Assembly (NCBI RefSeq): GCF_900103615.1 | Contig: NZ_FNGW01000009.1 | Coordinates: 51,678-115,677 of the forward strand | Source of the DNA: Romboutsia lituseburensis DSM 797 | Lineage (GTDB): Bacteria; Bacillota; Clostridia; Peptostreptococcales; Peptostreptococcaceae | Length of the DNA stretch: 64,000 nucleotides | Reading direction: 5' to 3' | Part shown: in pieces, positions 47,805-56,035 of the stretch | Position numbering within the stretch: position 1 is the first letter of the stretch | Layout: every line of letters begins with the position of its first letter | The notes under the pieces: model-generated | What the model saw: the letters and a program-made list of their open reading frames with translations, nothing else | Databases searched by the model: none | What the model was told of the DNA's origin: nothing | Position numbers and translations under genes: made by a program

Positions 47805-48830
47805 ATGTTTAAACCAAAGAGAGTAATATTTGAAAAGGGAAGTCTTGAAACTGAAATAGGGAAAAATATATATGATAGATTAAAAAATGAGCAAGATATT
47901 GAAATTATAAAAATTTCATCAAATCAAGTAAAAGGAAAAATACCTGGAGATACTTTGTTTGAACAATACAGACACGGCAAAGAAACTTTGGTAGTAGGTA
48001 TTAAAAAAAGTTTAAAGTTCCAAACTTGCAAACCATCTGCTAACTATCAACTACCTTTAGTTAGTGGTTGCATGGGAAGATGTGAATATTGTTATCTAAA
48101 TACTCAGCTAGGAGATAAGCCATTTGTTAGAGTATTTGCAAATGTAGATGATGTTTTAAATCAAGCCAAAAAATATATAGATGATAGATTACCAGCTATA
48201 ACTATATTTGAAGGTGCTGCAACCTCAGATCCTATACCAGTAGAACCATATACAAATGTGTTGAAAAAGACTATTGAGTTTTTTGGAAAAGAAGAAAAAG
48301 GTAGATTTAGATTTGTAACAAAATATAATGATGTAGATAGTCTTTTAGATATAGACCATAACAATCATACAGAAATAAGATTTAGTATAAATACACCTAG
48401 AGTAATAGATACATATGAGCATTACACTGCATCATCAGATAAGAGGATTGAAGCCGCAGCAAAAGTAGCTAGAGCTGGATATCAAATTGGATTTATAATA
48501 GCTCCTGTATTTTTATATGAAAATTGGGAGTTTGAATACAGAGAATTGATTAAAAGTATTAAAGATAGATTACCAAAAGATTTTGATGATACAAAAATAA
48601 TATTTGAGGTTATATCTCATAGATACACTACTAAAGCTAAAAACAGAATTCTAGAAATTTTTCCTGAAACATCACTTCCAATGAATGATGACTATAGAAG
48701 CTTTAAGTATGGTCAGTTTGGATATGGTAAATATGTTTACACAAAGGAAGAGTTATCTTATATGAAAGAATTTTTCCAATCGGAAATCAAAAATATATTT
48801 CCAAATAGTATAGTAAAATATATTATTTAA
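47805..48830 (+). CDS. splB: Spore photoproduct lyase
   Basis: 341-aa radical-SAM enzyme reversing the UV spore photoproduct during germination. The cluster motif is GCMGRCEYC (Cys89, Cys93, Cys96). The hydrogen-donor region that reads AACTSD in Bacillus is GAATSD here (no Cys); the only other cysteine is Cys75 in FQTCKPSANYQ, which matches the position reported for the Clostridium acetobutylicum enzyme. Marks the organism as a spore-former. Monocistronic, terminator at 48848. Confidence 0.92.
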   Translation: MFKPKRVIFEKGSLETEIGKNIYDRLKNEQDIEIIKISSNQVKGKIPGDTLFEQYRHGKETLVVGIKKSLKFQTCKPSANYQLPLVSGCMGRCEYCYLNTQLGDKPFVRVFANVDDVLNQAKKYIDDRLPAITIFEGAATSDPIPVEPYTNVLKKTIEFFGKEEKGRFRFVTKYNDVDSLLDIDHNNHTEIRFSINTPRVIDTYEHYTASSDKRIEAAAKVARAGYQIGFIIAPVFLYENWEFEYRELIKSIKDRLPKDFDDTKIIFEVISHRYTTKAKNRILEIFPETSLPMNDDYRSFKYGQFGYGKYVYTKEELSYMKEFFQSEIKNIFPNSIVKYII

Positions 48831-48847
48831 TAAAAACATGAATTTAG

Positions 48848-48885
48848 AGAGCTATATAATATCTATTTATTATAAAGCTCTTTTT
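48848..48885 (+). terminator. Terminator after splB
   Basis: AGAGCT (48848-48853) pairs with AGCTCT (48876-48881) with inner AT pairing; T5 follows. Confidence 0.75.
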
Positions 48886-48980
48886 ATTTATAAGGATAAC
48901 AAATAATAAATTTAATGGTTATAAAAATACCTTAAAATGGTAAAATTAGAAGAGAATATAAACAAAAAGGGGAAAAAACA

Positions 48981-50054
48981 ATGGAAAAATCAAAAGTTTA
49001 TTTTTGTGATTTATACTCAAATTCACAAAACAGTAATGTACTTAACAATGTAAGAAGATTATTTGACAAAGCAGGGTTTAAAGATTTCATAGGTGACAAT
49101 GATCAAGTAGCTATAAAGTTGCACTTTGGGGAAAGAGGTAACACTACATATATGAATCCTGTTGCGGTAAGACAAGTTGTAGATAAGGTTAAAGAATGTG
49201 GAGGGAAGCCATTTTTAACAGACACCAACACTCTTTACACAGGTAGTAGAACAAATTCGGTAGATCATTTAACAACTGCTATAGAAAATGGATTTGCATA
49301 TGCAGTAGTGAACGCACCTATTATAATCGCAGATGGATTATACAGTAGAAATGCTGTAGATGTAGAGATTAACAAAAAACATTTTAAAAACGTTAAAATT
49401 GGAGGAGAAATATACAACTCATCTTCAATGATAGTTATGAGTCATTTTAAAGGTCATGAATTAGGTGGATTTGGAGGAACGCTTAAAAATTTAGCTATGG
49501 GATGTGCAACAGCAGCAGGTAAGCAGATGCAACATTCTGATGTACAGCCAACTGTAAATGAAGATAAATGTATAGGTTGTACAAAATGTGCTAAATCTTG
49601 TCCTACAAATGCAATATCAATGGTAGATAAAAAAGCATCAATTGATCATGATGTTTGTTATGGATGTGGAGAATGTCCAACAGTTTGTCCTGTTAGAGCT
49701 ATAAATGTTCAATGGGATACAGATGAGGACATATTTATAGAGAAAATGGCTGAATTTGCATATGGAGCAGTAGAGAATAAGCAAAATAAAGTAGGATATA
49801 TAACTTTTGTTATGAACGTAACTCCACTTTGTGATTGTGTTCCATGGTCTGGAAGACCTATTGCAAATGATATAGGAATACTAGCATCTAAAGATCCTGT
49901 AGCATTAGAGCAAGCTTGTTATGATTTAGTATGTAAAGAAATGGGACATGATGTATTTAAACATGCACATCCAAAAATAAATGCAACAAGAGTAATTGAT
50001 TATGCATATGAAATGGGAATGGGAAACAAAGATTATGAATTAATAAAACTATAA
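48981..50054 (+). CDS. DUF362 protein with two 4Fe-4S clusters
   Basis: 357-aa protein. The DUF362 part has KLHFGERGNTTYM, DTNTLYTGSR, and MSHFKGHELGGFGGTLKNLAMGC. A bacterial ferredoxin segment (about residues 190-250) follows: CIGCTKCAKSCPTNAI and CYGCGECPTVCPVRAI, giving two cluster sites. Family members are ubiquitous in anaerobes; role unclear, probably electron transfer or metal cofactor handling. Ribosome site AAAGGGG precedes ATG 48981. Confidence 0.88.
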   Translation: MEKSKVYFCDLYSNSQNSNVLNNVRRLFDKAGFKDFIGDNDQVAIKLHFGERGNTTYMNPVAVRQVVDKVKECGGKPFLTDTNTLYTGSRTNSVDHLTTAIENGFAYAVVNAPIIIADGLYSRNAVDVEINKKHFKNVKIGGEIYNSSSMIVMSHFKGHELGGFGGTLKNLAMGCATAAGKQMQHSDVQPTVNEDKCIGCTKCAKSCPTNAISMVDKKASIDHDVCYGCGECPTVCPVRAINVQWDTDEDIFIEKMAEFAYGAVENKQNKVGYITFVMNVTPLCDCVPWSGRPIANDIGILASKDPVALEQACYDLVCKEMGHDVFKHAHPKINATRVIDYAYEMGMGNKDYELIKL

Positions 50055-50118
50055 GTAATACGTAGACTGAATTTTATATATACTTTTATTAGATGATAAA
50101 ACCGTGGAGGTATATATA

Positions 50119-50382
50119 ATGAGAATGTATTCTAGAAGAAGTGGGTACAGAAGAGGAACAGAAAATAACATTCCAAATGTACTTGCATTTACTATGATTA
50201 GAAATTTTTTATCTGATTCGAGTTATAGCGAGATGAGGAAAGAATATTTTATAAATAACTTAAATTCAAATCAAGTGAACCAAGTTATGAAAGATATTAA
50301 AGGATTGTTTAAAGAGTATAAAGGATTAGATGTTGTAACTATAGAAACTCAAGATGGGGATATAAACAAAATAATATTATAA
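50119..50382 (+). CDS. Unknown 87-aa protein
   Basis: Not recognised. Basic N terminus (MRMYSRRSGYRRGTENN), then a mostly helical body (VLAFTMIRNFLSDSSYSEMRKEYFINNL) and a short strand-rich end (LDVVTIETQDGDINKIIL). GGAGG lies 8 nt before ATG 50119, and a terminator follows, so it looks like a real gene. It could share the transcript of the DUF362 gene 64 nt upstream. No membrane helix or signal peptide. Confidence 0.7.
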   Translation: MRMYSRRSGYRRGTENNIPNVLAFTMIRNFLSDSSYSEMRKEYFINNLNSNQVNQVMKDIKGLFKEYKGLDVVTIETQDGDINKIIL

Positions 50383-50389
50383 AATTAGA

Positions 50390-50431
50390 AAATATACTGT
50401 GATTAAATAAATTTATCACAGTATATTTTTA
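50390..50431 (+). terminator. Terminator after the 87-aa gene
   Basis: Fifteen-bp arms (50390-50404 and 50415-50429) around a 10-nt AT loop, ending in T5. Confidence 0.85.
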
Positions 50432-50437
50432 ATTTAA

Positions 50438-50492
50438 ATGTAAACCTTAAAAATAATAAAGGTTGACTAAAATAGATCGAAAGGAATACAAT
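50438..50492 (+). promoter_or_regulatory. bioB promoter with BirA-type operator
   Basis: ATGTAAACC (50438-50446), 14 nt, GGTTGACTA (50461-50469) fits the BirA operator TTGTTAACC-N14/15-GGTTAACAA at 7 of 9 positions per arm. The right arm includes the -35 TTGACT (50463-50468); -10 is TACAAT (50487-50492), 18-nt spacer. Biotin-dependent repression of bioBDA is the expected consequence. Confidence 0.75.
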
Positions 50493-50538
50493 TGTAATAT
50501 AATTTATGAAATATAGAAGTAATAGTGGGAGAATAGAT

Positions 50539-51492
50539 ATGATTAAAGGTTTAGTAGAAAAAATAAAGAGTGGATATTCAATAAGCAAAGAAGAAGCATT
50601 GCAACTTATAAACTATGACTTAAATGTATTATCTGTTTATGCAAATGAGATAAGAGAATACTTTATGGGTAATCAATTTGACTTATGTTGTATTGTAAAT
50701 GGTAAAAGTGGCAAGTGTAGTGAAGACTGTAAATTTTGTGCACAGTCATCTTATCACAAAACTAATATAGATATATATCCATTGTTAACAACACAAGAAT
50801 TCTTAAAAGATTCAATATATAACTATGAAAAAGGTGTACAAAGGTATTCTATAGTAACGTCAGGAAAAATGTTAACTAAATCAGAAGTAGATGAAGTTTG
50901 TGAATCGTATAATGAAATACATAACAAAGTAGGAATAAAAACCTGTGCTTCACATGGATTACTAGATGAAAAAGATTTAAAAAAATTAAAACTAGCAGGG
51001 GTTCAGAGATATCATAATAACCTAGAAACATCTAGAAGATACTTTGAAAATATATGTAGTACTCATACTTATGAAGATAAAATAAATACTATAAAATCAG
51101 CACAAAAAGTAGGTCTTGAAGTATGTAGTGGCGGTATTATTGGATTAGGTGAGAGTCAAGAAGATAGAATTGATATGGCATTAGAATTAAGAAATCTTAA
51201 TATAAAATCTATACCTTTAAATTTACTTAATTATATAGAAGGAACAAATATTGATAATTCTGCTAAGATAACCGAAGAAGAATTTTTAAAGACAGTAGCA
51301 ATATTTAGATTTATAAATCCTAAAAGTCTAATAAGATTAGCAGGGGGAAGGAACCTTTTGACTAAGTATGGTAAATTAGCTTTTACAAGTGGCGCAAATG
51401 CAACTATAACAGGAGATATGTTAACTACGTGTGGAAGTGGTATAGATGAAGATATAAAAATGATAAAAGAGATGGGATTTAAGATAGTTTAG
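50539..51492 (+). CDS. bioB: Biotin synthase
   Basis: 317-aa radical-SAM enzyme inserting sulfur into dethiobiotin. Cluster motif SGKCSEDCKFCAQSSYH; further conserved KTCASHG, GVQRYHNNLETS and LIRLAGGRN (Arg ligand of the 2Fe-2S cluster). Start ATG 50539 follows GGGAG by 6-7 nt; an upstream in-frame ATG at 50506 has no site. First of bioB-bioD-bioA. Confidence 0.95.
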   Translation: MIKGLVEKIKSGYSISKEEALQLINYDLNVLSVYANEIREYFMGNQFDLCCIVNGKSGKCSEDCKFCAQSSYHKTNIDIYPLLTTQEFLKDSIYNYEKGVQRYSIVTSGKMLTKSEVDEVCESYNEIHNKVGIKTCASHGLLDEKDLKKLKLAGVQRYHNNLETSRRYFENICSTHTYEDKINTIKSAQKVGLEVCSGGIIGLGESQEDRIDMALELRNLNIKSIPLNLLNYIEGTNIDNSAKITEEEFLKTVAIFRFINPKSLIRLAGGRNLLTKYGKLAFTSGANATITGDMLTTCGSGIDEDIKMIKEMGFKIV

Positions 51493-51510
51493 TAAAGGGA
51501 GGGAAGCTAT

Positions 51511-52215
51511 ATGGGAAAAGGAATATTTATTATAGGTACAGATACAGATGTAGGAAAAACATTTATTACAGCAGGTATAACTTATAAATTAATACAGAGT
51601 GGATATAATGCAATTTCATTTAAGCCTGTTCAAAGTGGGGGGATAATAGAAGAATCAACAAACTCACTTATCCCACCAGATATAAAATATATAAAAGATA
51701 TATGTAACATAGATTGTGATTATAAAAAAATGAATACTTATTGTTTAAAAGAAGAGGTCTCTCCTCATTTAGCTGCCAAGCTTGAAAATATAGCAATAAC
51801 AAAGGAAAAAATATTAAATCAGTACAATGAATTAATAAATAAATATGACTTTGTAATTGTTGAGGGCGCAGGAGGAATCGTGGTTCCGTTAATTGATAAT
51901 ACGTATTTTGTATATGATTTAATTAAAGATTTAAATATAGATGTTGCTATAGTTTCAAGAGCAGGTGTAGGAACTATAAATCATACTGTTTTGACAAACG
52001 AATTTTTAAAGAAGCTTAATATAAATGCTAAAGGAATTTTTATAAATAAGTATCATGGTGAATTTTATGAAGATGATAACATACAAGTAATAAAGGATTT
52101 AACTAAAATTGAAATTGTACATACAGTAGGAGAAATAAAAAAGTTTACAATTGAAAATATAAAAAAAGAGTATGAAAAATTTGATTTAGAAAAATTGTTA
52201 AATTTGTTTAGTTAA
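51511..52215 (+). CDS. bioD: Dethiobiotin synthetase
   Basis: 234-aa ATP-dependent carboxylase closing the ureido ring of biotin. P-loop FIIGTDTDVGKTFI, FKPVQSGG, and FVIVEGAGGIVVPL are family signatures. AGGGAGG lies 7 nt before ATG 51511. bioB ends 18 nt upstream and bioA starts 12 nt downstream, so the three are one operon. Confidence 0.95.
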   Translation: MGKGIFIIGTDTDVGKTFITAGITYKLIQSGYNAISFKPVQSGGIIEESTNSLIPPDIKYIKDICNIDCDYKKMNTYCLKEEVSPHLAAKLENIAITKEKILNQYNELINKYDFVIVEGAGGIVVPLIDNTYFVYDLIKDLNIDVAIVSRAGVGTINHTVLTNEFLKKLNINAKGIFINKYHGEFYEDDNIQVIKDLTKIEIVHTVGEIKKFTIENIKKEYEKFDLEKLLNLFS

Positions 52216-52227
52216 AGGAGAAATTAT

Positions 52228-53592
52228 ATGAGTATGAAGGAATTACAATCAAAAGATTTAAAATATATATGGCATCCATGTTCACAAATGAAGGATTATG
52301 AAAAATTTCCACCCATAGTAATTAAAAATGGAAAAGGGGTATTTCTAGAAGATGTAAATGGAAAAAAATATTTAGATGCAGTGTCTTCTTGGTGGGTTAA
52401 TTTATTTGGACATTCAAATCAACGAATTAATGATGCATTATACAAACAAGCAAATTCATTAGAACATGTTATTTTTGCTAATTTTAGTCATCAACCTGCG
52501 ATAGAATTATGTGAAAGAATAATTAGTATAACACCAGATAGATTAAATAAAGTATTTTTCGGAGATAATGGTTCATCAGCCATAGAAATTGCGTTAAAAC
52601 TGAGTTTCCAATATCATCAGCAAATAGGTAATGTTAAAAAAACTAGATTTGTAAATATATCTGATGCGTATCATGGAGAAACAATAGGAGCATTATCAAT
52701 GGGGGATATGGATTTATACAGCAAAGTATATAAACCATTATTACTAGATTCTATAAAGGTAGAAGGTCCAGATTGCTTTAGATGTAAATTTAATAAAGAA
52801 AGGAGCTCATGTAATGCAGAATGCTTTGTAAATATGGAAAATAAAATAGAGTCAATTCATGAAGAAGTAAGTGCTATAATAATTGAGCCATTAGTACAGT
52901 GTGCAGCAGGAATGAAAATATATTCTCCTAAATACTTAATTAAGTTAAGAGAACTTTGTGATAGATATAATATAAATTTAATAGCAGATGAAATAGCAGT
53001 TGGATTTGGAAGAACTGGAAAGATGTTTGCTTGTGAATATGCAAATATTTCTCCAGATATAATGTGTTTATCTAAAGGTCTTACAGCTGGATATATGCCA
53101 TTATCCTTAGTACTAATGGGCGATAAAATATATAATGCATTTTATGATGAGTACAATACTATGAAGGCATTTTTACATAGTCATAGCTATTCAGGAAATC
53201 CACTTGGGTGTAGTGTAGCACTAGAAACTTTAAATATATTTGAGGATGAAAATATAGTTGAAGCAAATAAGAAAAAAAGTATGTACTTAAGAAGAAAAGT
53301 AGAGAGTATTTTAAAAGACATACCTCATTTAGGAGAATATAGACAAATAGGAATGATAGGTGCTATTGAATTAGTAAAAGATTTAAAAACGAAAGAACCT
53401 TTTGAAAGCGAAAAAAGGGTAGGATATGCTATATATCAAAATGCCTTAAAAAGAGGTGTAATATTAAGGACATTAGGAAATGTAATTTATTTTATGCCAC
53501 CGTATGTTATAAGTGAAGATGAGATTGATTTCATGGTAGATGTAGCTAAAGATAGTATAATAGAGTACTTTAGTAATAGTGATCAAAAATAG
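52228..53592 (+). CDS. bioA: Adenosylmethionine-8-amino-7-oxononanoate aminotransferase
   Basis: 454-aa PLP enzyme making DAPA from [23 protein letters not shown] is typical of Bio[13 protein letters not shown], the PLP region [13 protein letters not shown] and Lys in [14 protein letters not shown] are present. Start ATG AGT ATG leaves a second possible start two codons in. KAPA-forming genes (bioF, bioW, bioC, bioH) are absent from the window, so early steps lie elsewhere or the organism imports precursors. Confidence 0.95.
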   Translation: MSMKELQSKDLKYIWHPCSQMKDYEKFPPIVIKNGKGVFLEDVNGKKYLDAVSSWWVNLFGHSNQRINDALYKQANSLEHVIFANFSHQPAIELCERIISITPDRLNKVFFGDNGSSAIEIALKLSFQYHQQIGNVKKTRFVNISDAYHGETIGALSMGDMDLYSKVYKPLLLDSIKVEGPDCFRCKFNKERSSCNAECFVNMENKIESIHEEVSAIIIEPLVQCAAGMKIYSPKYLIKLRELCDRYNINLIADEIAVGFGRTGKMFACEYANISPDIMCLSKGLTAGYMPLSLVLMGDKIYNAFYDEYNTMKAFLHSHSYSGNPLGCSVALETLNIFEDENIVEANKKKSMYLRRKVESILKDIPHLGEYRQIGMIGAIELVKDLKTKEPFESEKRVGYAIYQNALKRGVILRTLGNVIYFMPPYVISEDEIDFMVDVAKDSIIEYFSNSDQK

Positions 53593-53617
53593 TTATCCAT
53601 ATGGATAGCTATTTTTA
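53586..53617 (+). terminator. Terminator after bioA
   Basis: Arms around an ATAT loop (about 53586-53599 and 53604-53616) with one mismatch and T5; the bioA stop codon lies in the stem. Confidence 0.75.
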
Positions 53618-53622
53618 TGTAA

Positions 53623-53674
53623 TAAGCAAATTAATACTATAATTATGGATATAATTATAGTATTAATTTGCTTA
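53623..53674 (+). other. Perfect 24-bp hairpin directly before a ribosome site
   Basis: Arms 53623-53646 and 53651-53674 are perfectly complementary around a GGAT loop. The 3' arm ends at the first A of the AAAGGAG ribosome site of the phosphodiesterase gene, and there is no T tract, so it is not a simple terminator. TATAAT-like sequences lie in both arms. Confidence 0.7.
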
Positions 53675-53687
53675 AAGGAGTAAGAAT

Positions 53688-54170
53688 ATGATAATAGGTT
53701 TGATATCTGATACGCATGGGTTATTGAGAGCAGAAGTTATACAGAATTTAAAAGGATGTGATTTAATAATTCATGCAGGAGATATAGGTAAATATGAAGT
53801 AATAGATAGATTAAGACAAGTAGCACCATTAGAATTAGTATTGGGAAATTGTGATAGAAATATAGAAGATGAGTCTATATCAACTGAAAAAATTGTGCAA
53901 ATAGGAGAGAAAAAGCTATATATAATACATGATATATCTAAATTGAATATAGATTTACAGCAAGAAAAAATAAGTTTTGTTGTATGTGGACATTCACATA
54001 AGAGGAATATATATACAGAAAATGGTATAATATATATAAATCCAGGATCTGTAGGTCCTAAAAGATTTAAATTGCCAACAACTATGGCGAAATTGTATAT
54101 AGATGAAGAATTAATAGATGAAAAATTTTTAAAGTTAGACAACTATTATATTGAGTTTATAAATATTTAG
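53688..54170 (+). CDS. YfcE/MJ0936-type metallophosphoesterase
   Basis: 160-aa calcineurin-like phosphodiesterase with the full metal set: GLISDTHG, IIHAGDIG, LGNCDR, VCGHSHKR, INPGSVGPKRF. Family members cleave cyclic nucleotides or artificial phosphodiesters; the physiological substrate is unknown. Its ribosome site adjoins the 24-bp hairpin. The DUF5685 gene follows after 39 nt and may be co-transcribed. Confidence 0.9.
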   Translation: MIIGLISDTHGLLRAEVIQNLKGCDLIIHAGDIGKYEVIDRLRQVAPLELVLGNCDRNIEDESISTEKIVQIGEKKLYIIHDISKLNIDLQQEKISFVVCGHSHKRNIYTENGIIYINPGSVGPKRFKLPTTMAKLYIDEELIDEKFLKLDNYYIEFINI

Positions 54171-54209
54171 ACCAATATACTGACATGATAATGAAAGAAA
54201 GGATAAAAT

Positions 54210-55049
54210 ATGTTCGGTTATGTAAAGATAAATAAAATGGATTTAACATTTAGAGAGTATGAACATTATAGAGGATATTATTGTGGTTTATGTAAGTATT
54301 TAAAAGATAATCATGGTGAAATTTCTAGACTATCTTTAAATTATGATATAACATTTTTAATACTTGTGTTAACATCAGTATATAGACCAAAAGCTGATGT
54401 TTTAGAGGAAGGTTGTATAGTTAATCCATTTAAAAAGAAAAAGAAAATAATTAATGAAATAACAGAATATGCAGCAAGTATGAATGTGCTTCTTACATAT
54501 TATAAATTAGAAGATAATTTAAAAGATGATAAGGGCATAAAAGATATATTAGCATATAATATTTATAAGGGAAAATTAAAGTTAGCATATGAAAAATATC
54601 CTAAAAAAGCAGAAGTAATAAAAGAGCAATTAGATATATTATATAGTTTAGAACAAGAAAAAAATATTAATATTGATTTAGTATCAAATACTTTTGGGAA
54701 ACTTATGTCTGAGATATTTGCATACAAAGAAGATGAATATGAAAAAGATCTAAGGAAAATTGGATTTAATGTAGGTAAATATATATATATACTAGATGCT
54801 TATGAAGATTTAGACAAAGACTATAAAAAAGGTAGCTATAATCCTTTTATAGAATACATAGACAAAAGAGAAGAATTAAAAGAAAAAGTGGATAAACTTA
54901 TAAGTATGTCTTTAGGTATGCTGGGAAGAAGTGTAGATAATTTAAATTTAAAAATGAATACAGCAATAATAGAGAATATTGTTTATTCAGGAGTTTATCT
55001 TAGATATCAAAATATTTTAGAAAAAGGGTGTGAAACTAATGTACAGTAA
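54210..55049 (+). CDS. DUF5685 family protein, possible isoprenoid-synthase-like fold
   Basis: 279-aa, mostly helical, no signal peptide. I recognise it as DUF5685 from the N-terminal FGYVKINKMDLTFREYEHYRGYYCGLC with Cys25 and Cys28. Two Asp-rich motifs stand out: YKLEDNLKDDKG (about 98-109) and ILDAYEDLDKDYKKGSYNPF (about 194-213). The latter is laid out like the second Asp-rich motif of squalene/phytoene synthases (helix, DxxED, then KG-Y-P). A terpenoid-synthase-like fold is my inference. AGAAAGGA precedes the ATG; overlaps the Cys-rich gene by 11 nt. Confidence 0.75.
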   Translation: MFGYVKINKMDLTFREYEHYRGYYCGLCKYLKDNHGEISRLSLNYDITFLILVLTSVYRPKADVLEEGCIVNPFKKKKKIINEITEYAASMNVLLTYYKLEDNLKDDKGIKDILAYNIYKGKLKLAYEKYPKKAEVIKEQLDILYSLEQEKNINIDLVSNTFGKLMSEIFAYKEDEYEKDLRKIGFNVGKYIYILDAYEDLDKDYKKGSYNPFIEYIDKREELKEKVDKLISMSLGMLGRSVDNLNLKMNTAIIENIVYSGVYLRYQNILEKGCETNVQ

Positions 55050-55482
55050 CACATATAATAATGAAAATTTTATAAAAGCAAGGTTATTAATAGATAACAG
55101 TGATTTTGAAAAAGCATATCAGTTTTTAAAAAACATGAAAGATAAATGCGCTTTATGGTATTACCTAAATGGAATATCAGCTATGAACATAGGATACTAT
55201 GAAGAGGGCGAAGAAAGCATAAAAAAAGCAAATACTATGGAACCAGAAAACAAAGAGTACAAAGATGCTTTAGATAGTTTTAATTTTTATAGAGATGATT
55301 ATAGAGATAGATCATATAGATACAATAGAAGAAGACATAATGACTTAGGTGGATGTTGCTGTTGTTGCTGTGATGATTGCTGTTGCTGTCTAGGCGATGA
55401 CTGCTGTGAAGATTGTATGAAGTTATGGTGTTTAGATTCATGCTGTGAATGCTTTGGTGGAGATATAGTTGGTTGTTGTTAG
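55039..55482 (+). CDS. TPR-like protein with extreme Cys-rich tail
   Basis: 147 aa. Residues 1-80 form helical pairs typical of tetratricopeptide repeats (ALWYYLNGISAMNIGYYEEGEESIKKA). An Arg-Tyr-rich linker follows (YRDRSYRYNRRRH), then a 44-residue tail holding 19 Cys including runs CCCCCC and CCCC. Start ATG 55039 follows AAAGGGTG within the end of the DUF5685 gene. The tail could bind metal, carry clusters or be lipidated. Function unknown; no secretion signal. Confidence 0.72.
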   Translation: MYSNTYNNENFIKARLLIDNSDFEKAYQFLKNMKDKCALWYYLNGISAMNIGYYEEGEESIKKANTMEPENKEYKDALDSFNFYRDDYRDRSYRYNRRRHNDLGGCCCCCCDDCCCCLGDDCCEDCMKLWCLDSCCECFGGDIVGCC

Positions 55483-55491
55483 GAGGGTATA

Positions 55492-55983
55492 ATGAGTAAA
55501 AAGATAGCGTATGGTGGAATATTATTAGCTTTAAACACAATATTATTACTGTTTATTAATGTTATACCAATTAATACTCTATTTATTATGGGAGTAGCAT
55601 CACTTATTATATCTATAGTAATAATGGAATGGGGACCTAAAAGTGGAGTAATATTTTATATAGGTACTGTAATTTTATCCTTTATAGTTATGACTAATAA
55701 AGCACAATGGGTTGCTTATATATTAACATTTGGAGTATATGGATTAGTAAAGTATTTTATAGAACAAGATAGGCAAATATATATTGAATATATATTGAAA
55801 TTAATATTTGCAAATATAATGATTTTTATATTGTATCTAATATTAAAGTCATTTATTCAGATTCCAATAAATATTATCCTAGTATTAGCATTTGAAGTAG
55901 TATTTTTAATATATGATTATGTATATACTTCATTTATAGGATATTATAATGAAAAATTAAAGAAACTAATAAAAAATATATAA
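55492..55983 (+). CDS. Five- to six-helix membrane protein of the DUF5685 cluster
   Basis: 163-aa hydrophobic protein, about five or six helices (AYGGILLALNTILLLFINVIPI; LFIMGVASLIISIVIMEWGP; IFYIGTVILSFIVM; then two or three more). The AGGAGGG site overlaps the stop of the Cys-rich gene, so all three genes are co-translated. The overall plan resembles small ECF S-component-like or DUF2232-like membrane proteins, but I cannot assign a family. Ends at the terminator 55985. Confidence 0.75.
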   Translation: MSKKIAYGGILLALNTILLLFINVIPINTLFIMGVASLIISIVIMEWGPKSGVIFYIGTVILSFIVMTNKAQWVAYILTFGVYGLVKYFIEQDRQIYIEYILKLIFANIMIFILYLILKSFIQIPINIILVLAFEVVFLIYDYVYTSFIGYYNEKLKKLIKNI

Positions 55984-55984
55984 T

Positions 55985-56027
55985 AAAAAGCATCTTTATT
56001 ATTAGCTTAATAATAAAGATGCTTTTT
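55985..56027. terminator. Bidirectional terminator after the DUF5685 cluster
   Basis: Arms about 55985-56004 and 56011-56027 with T6 on the plus side and A5 on the left; the minus-strand zinc-ribbon gene ends 9 nt away. Confidence 0.82.
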
Positions 56028-56035
56028 TCATTGAT

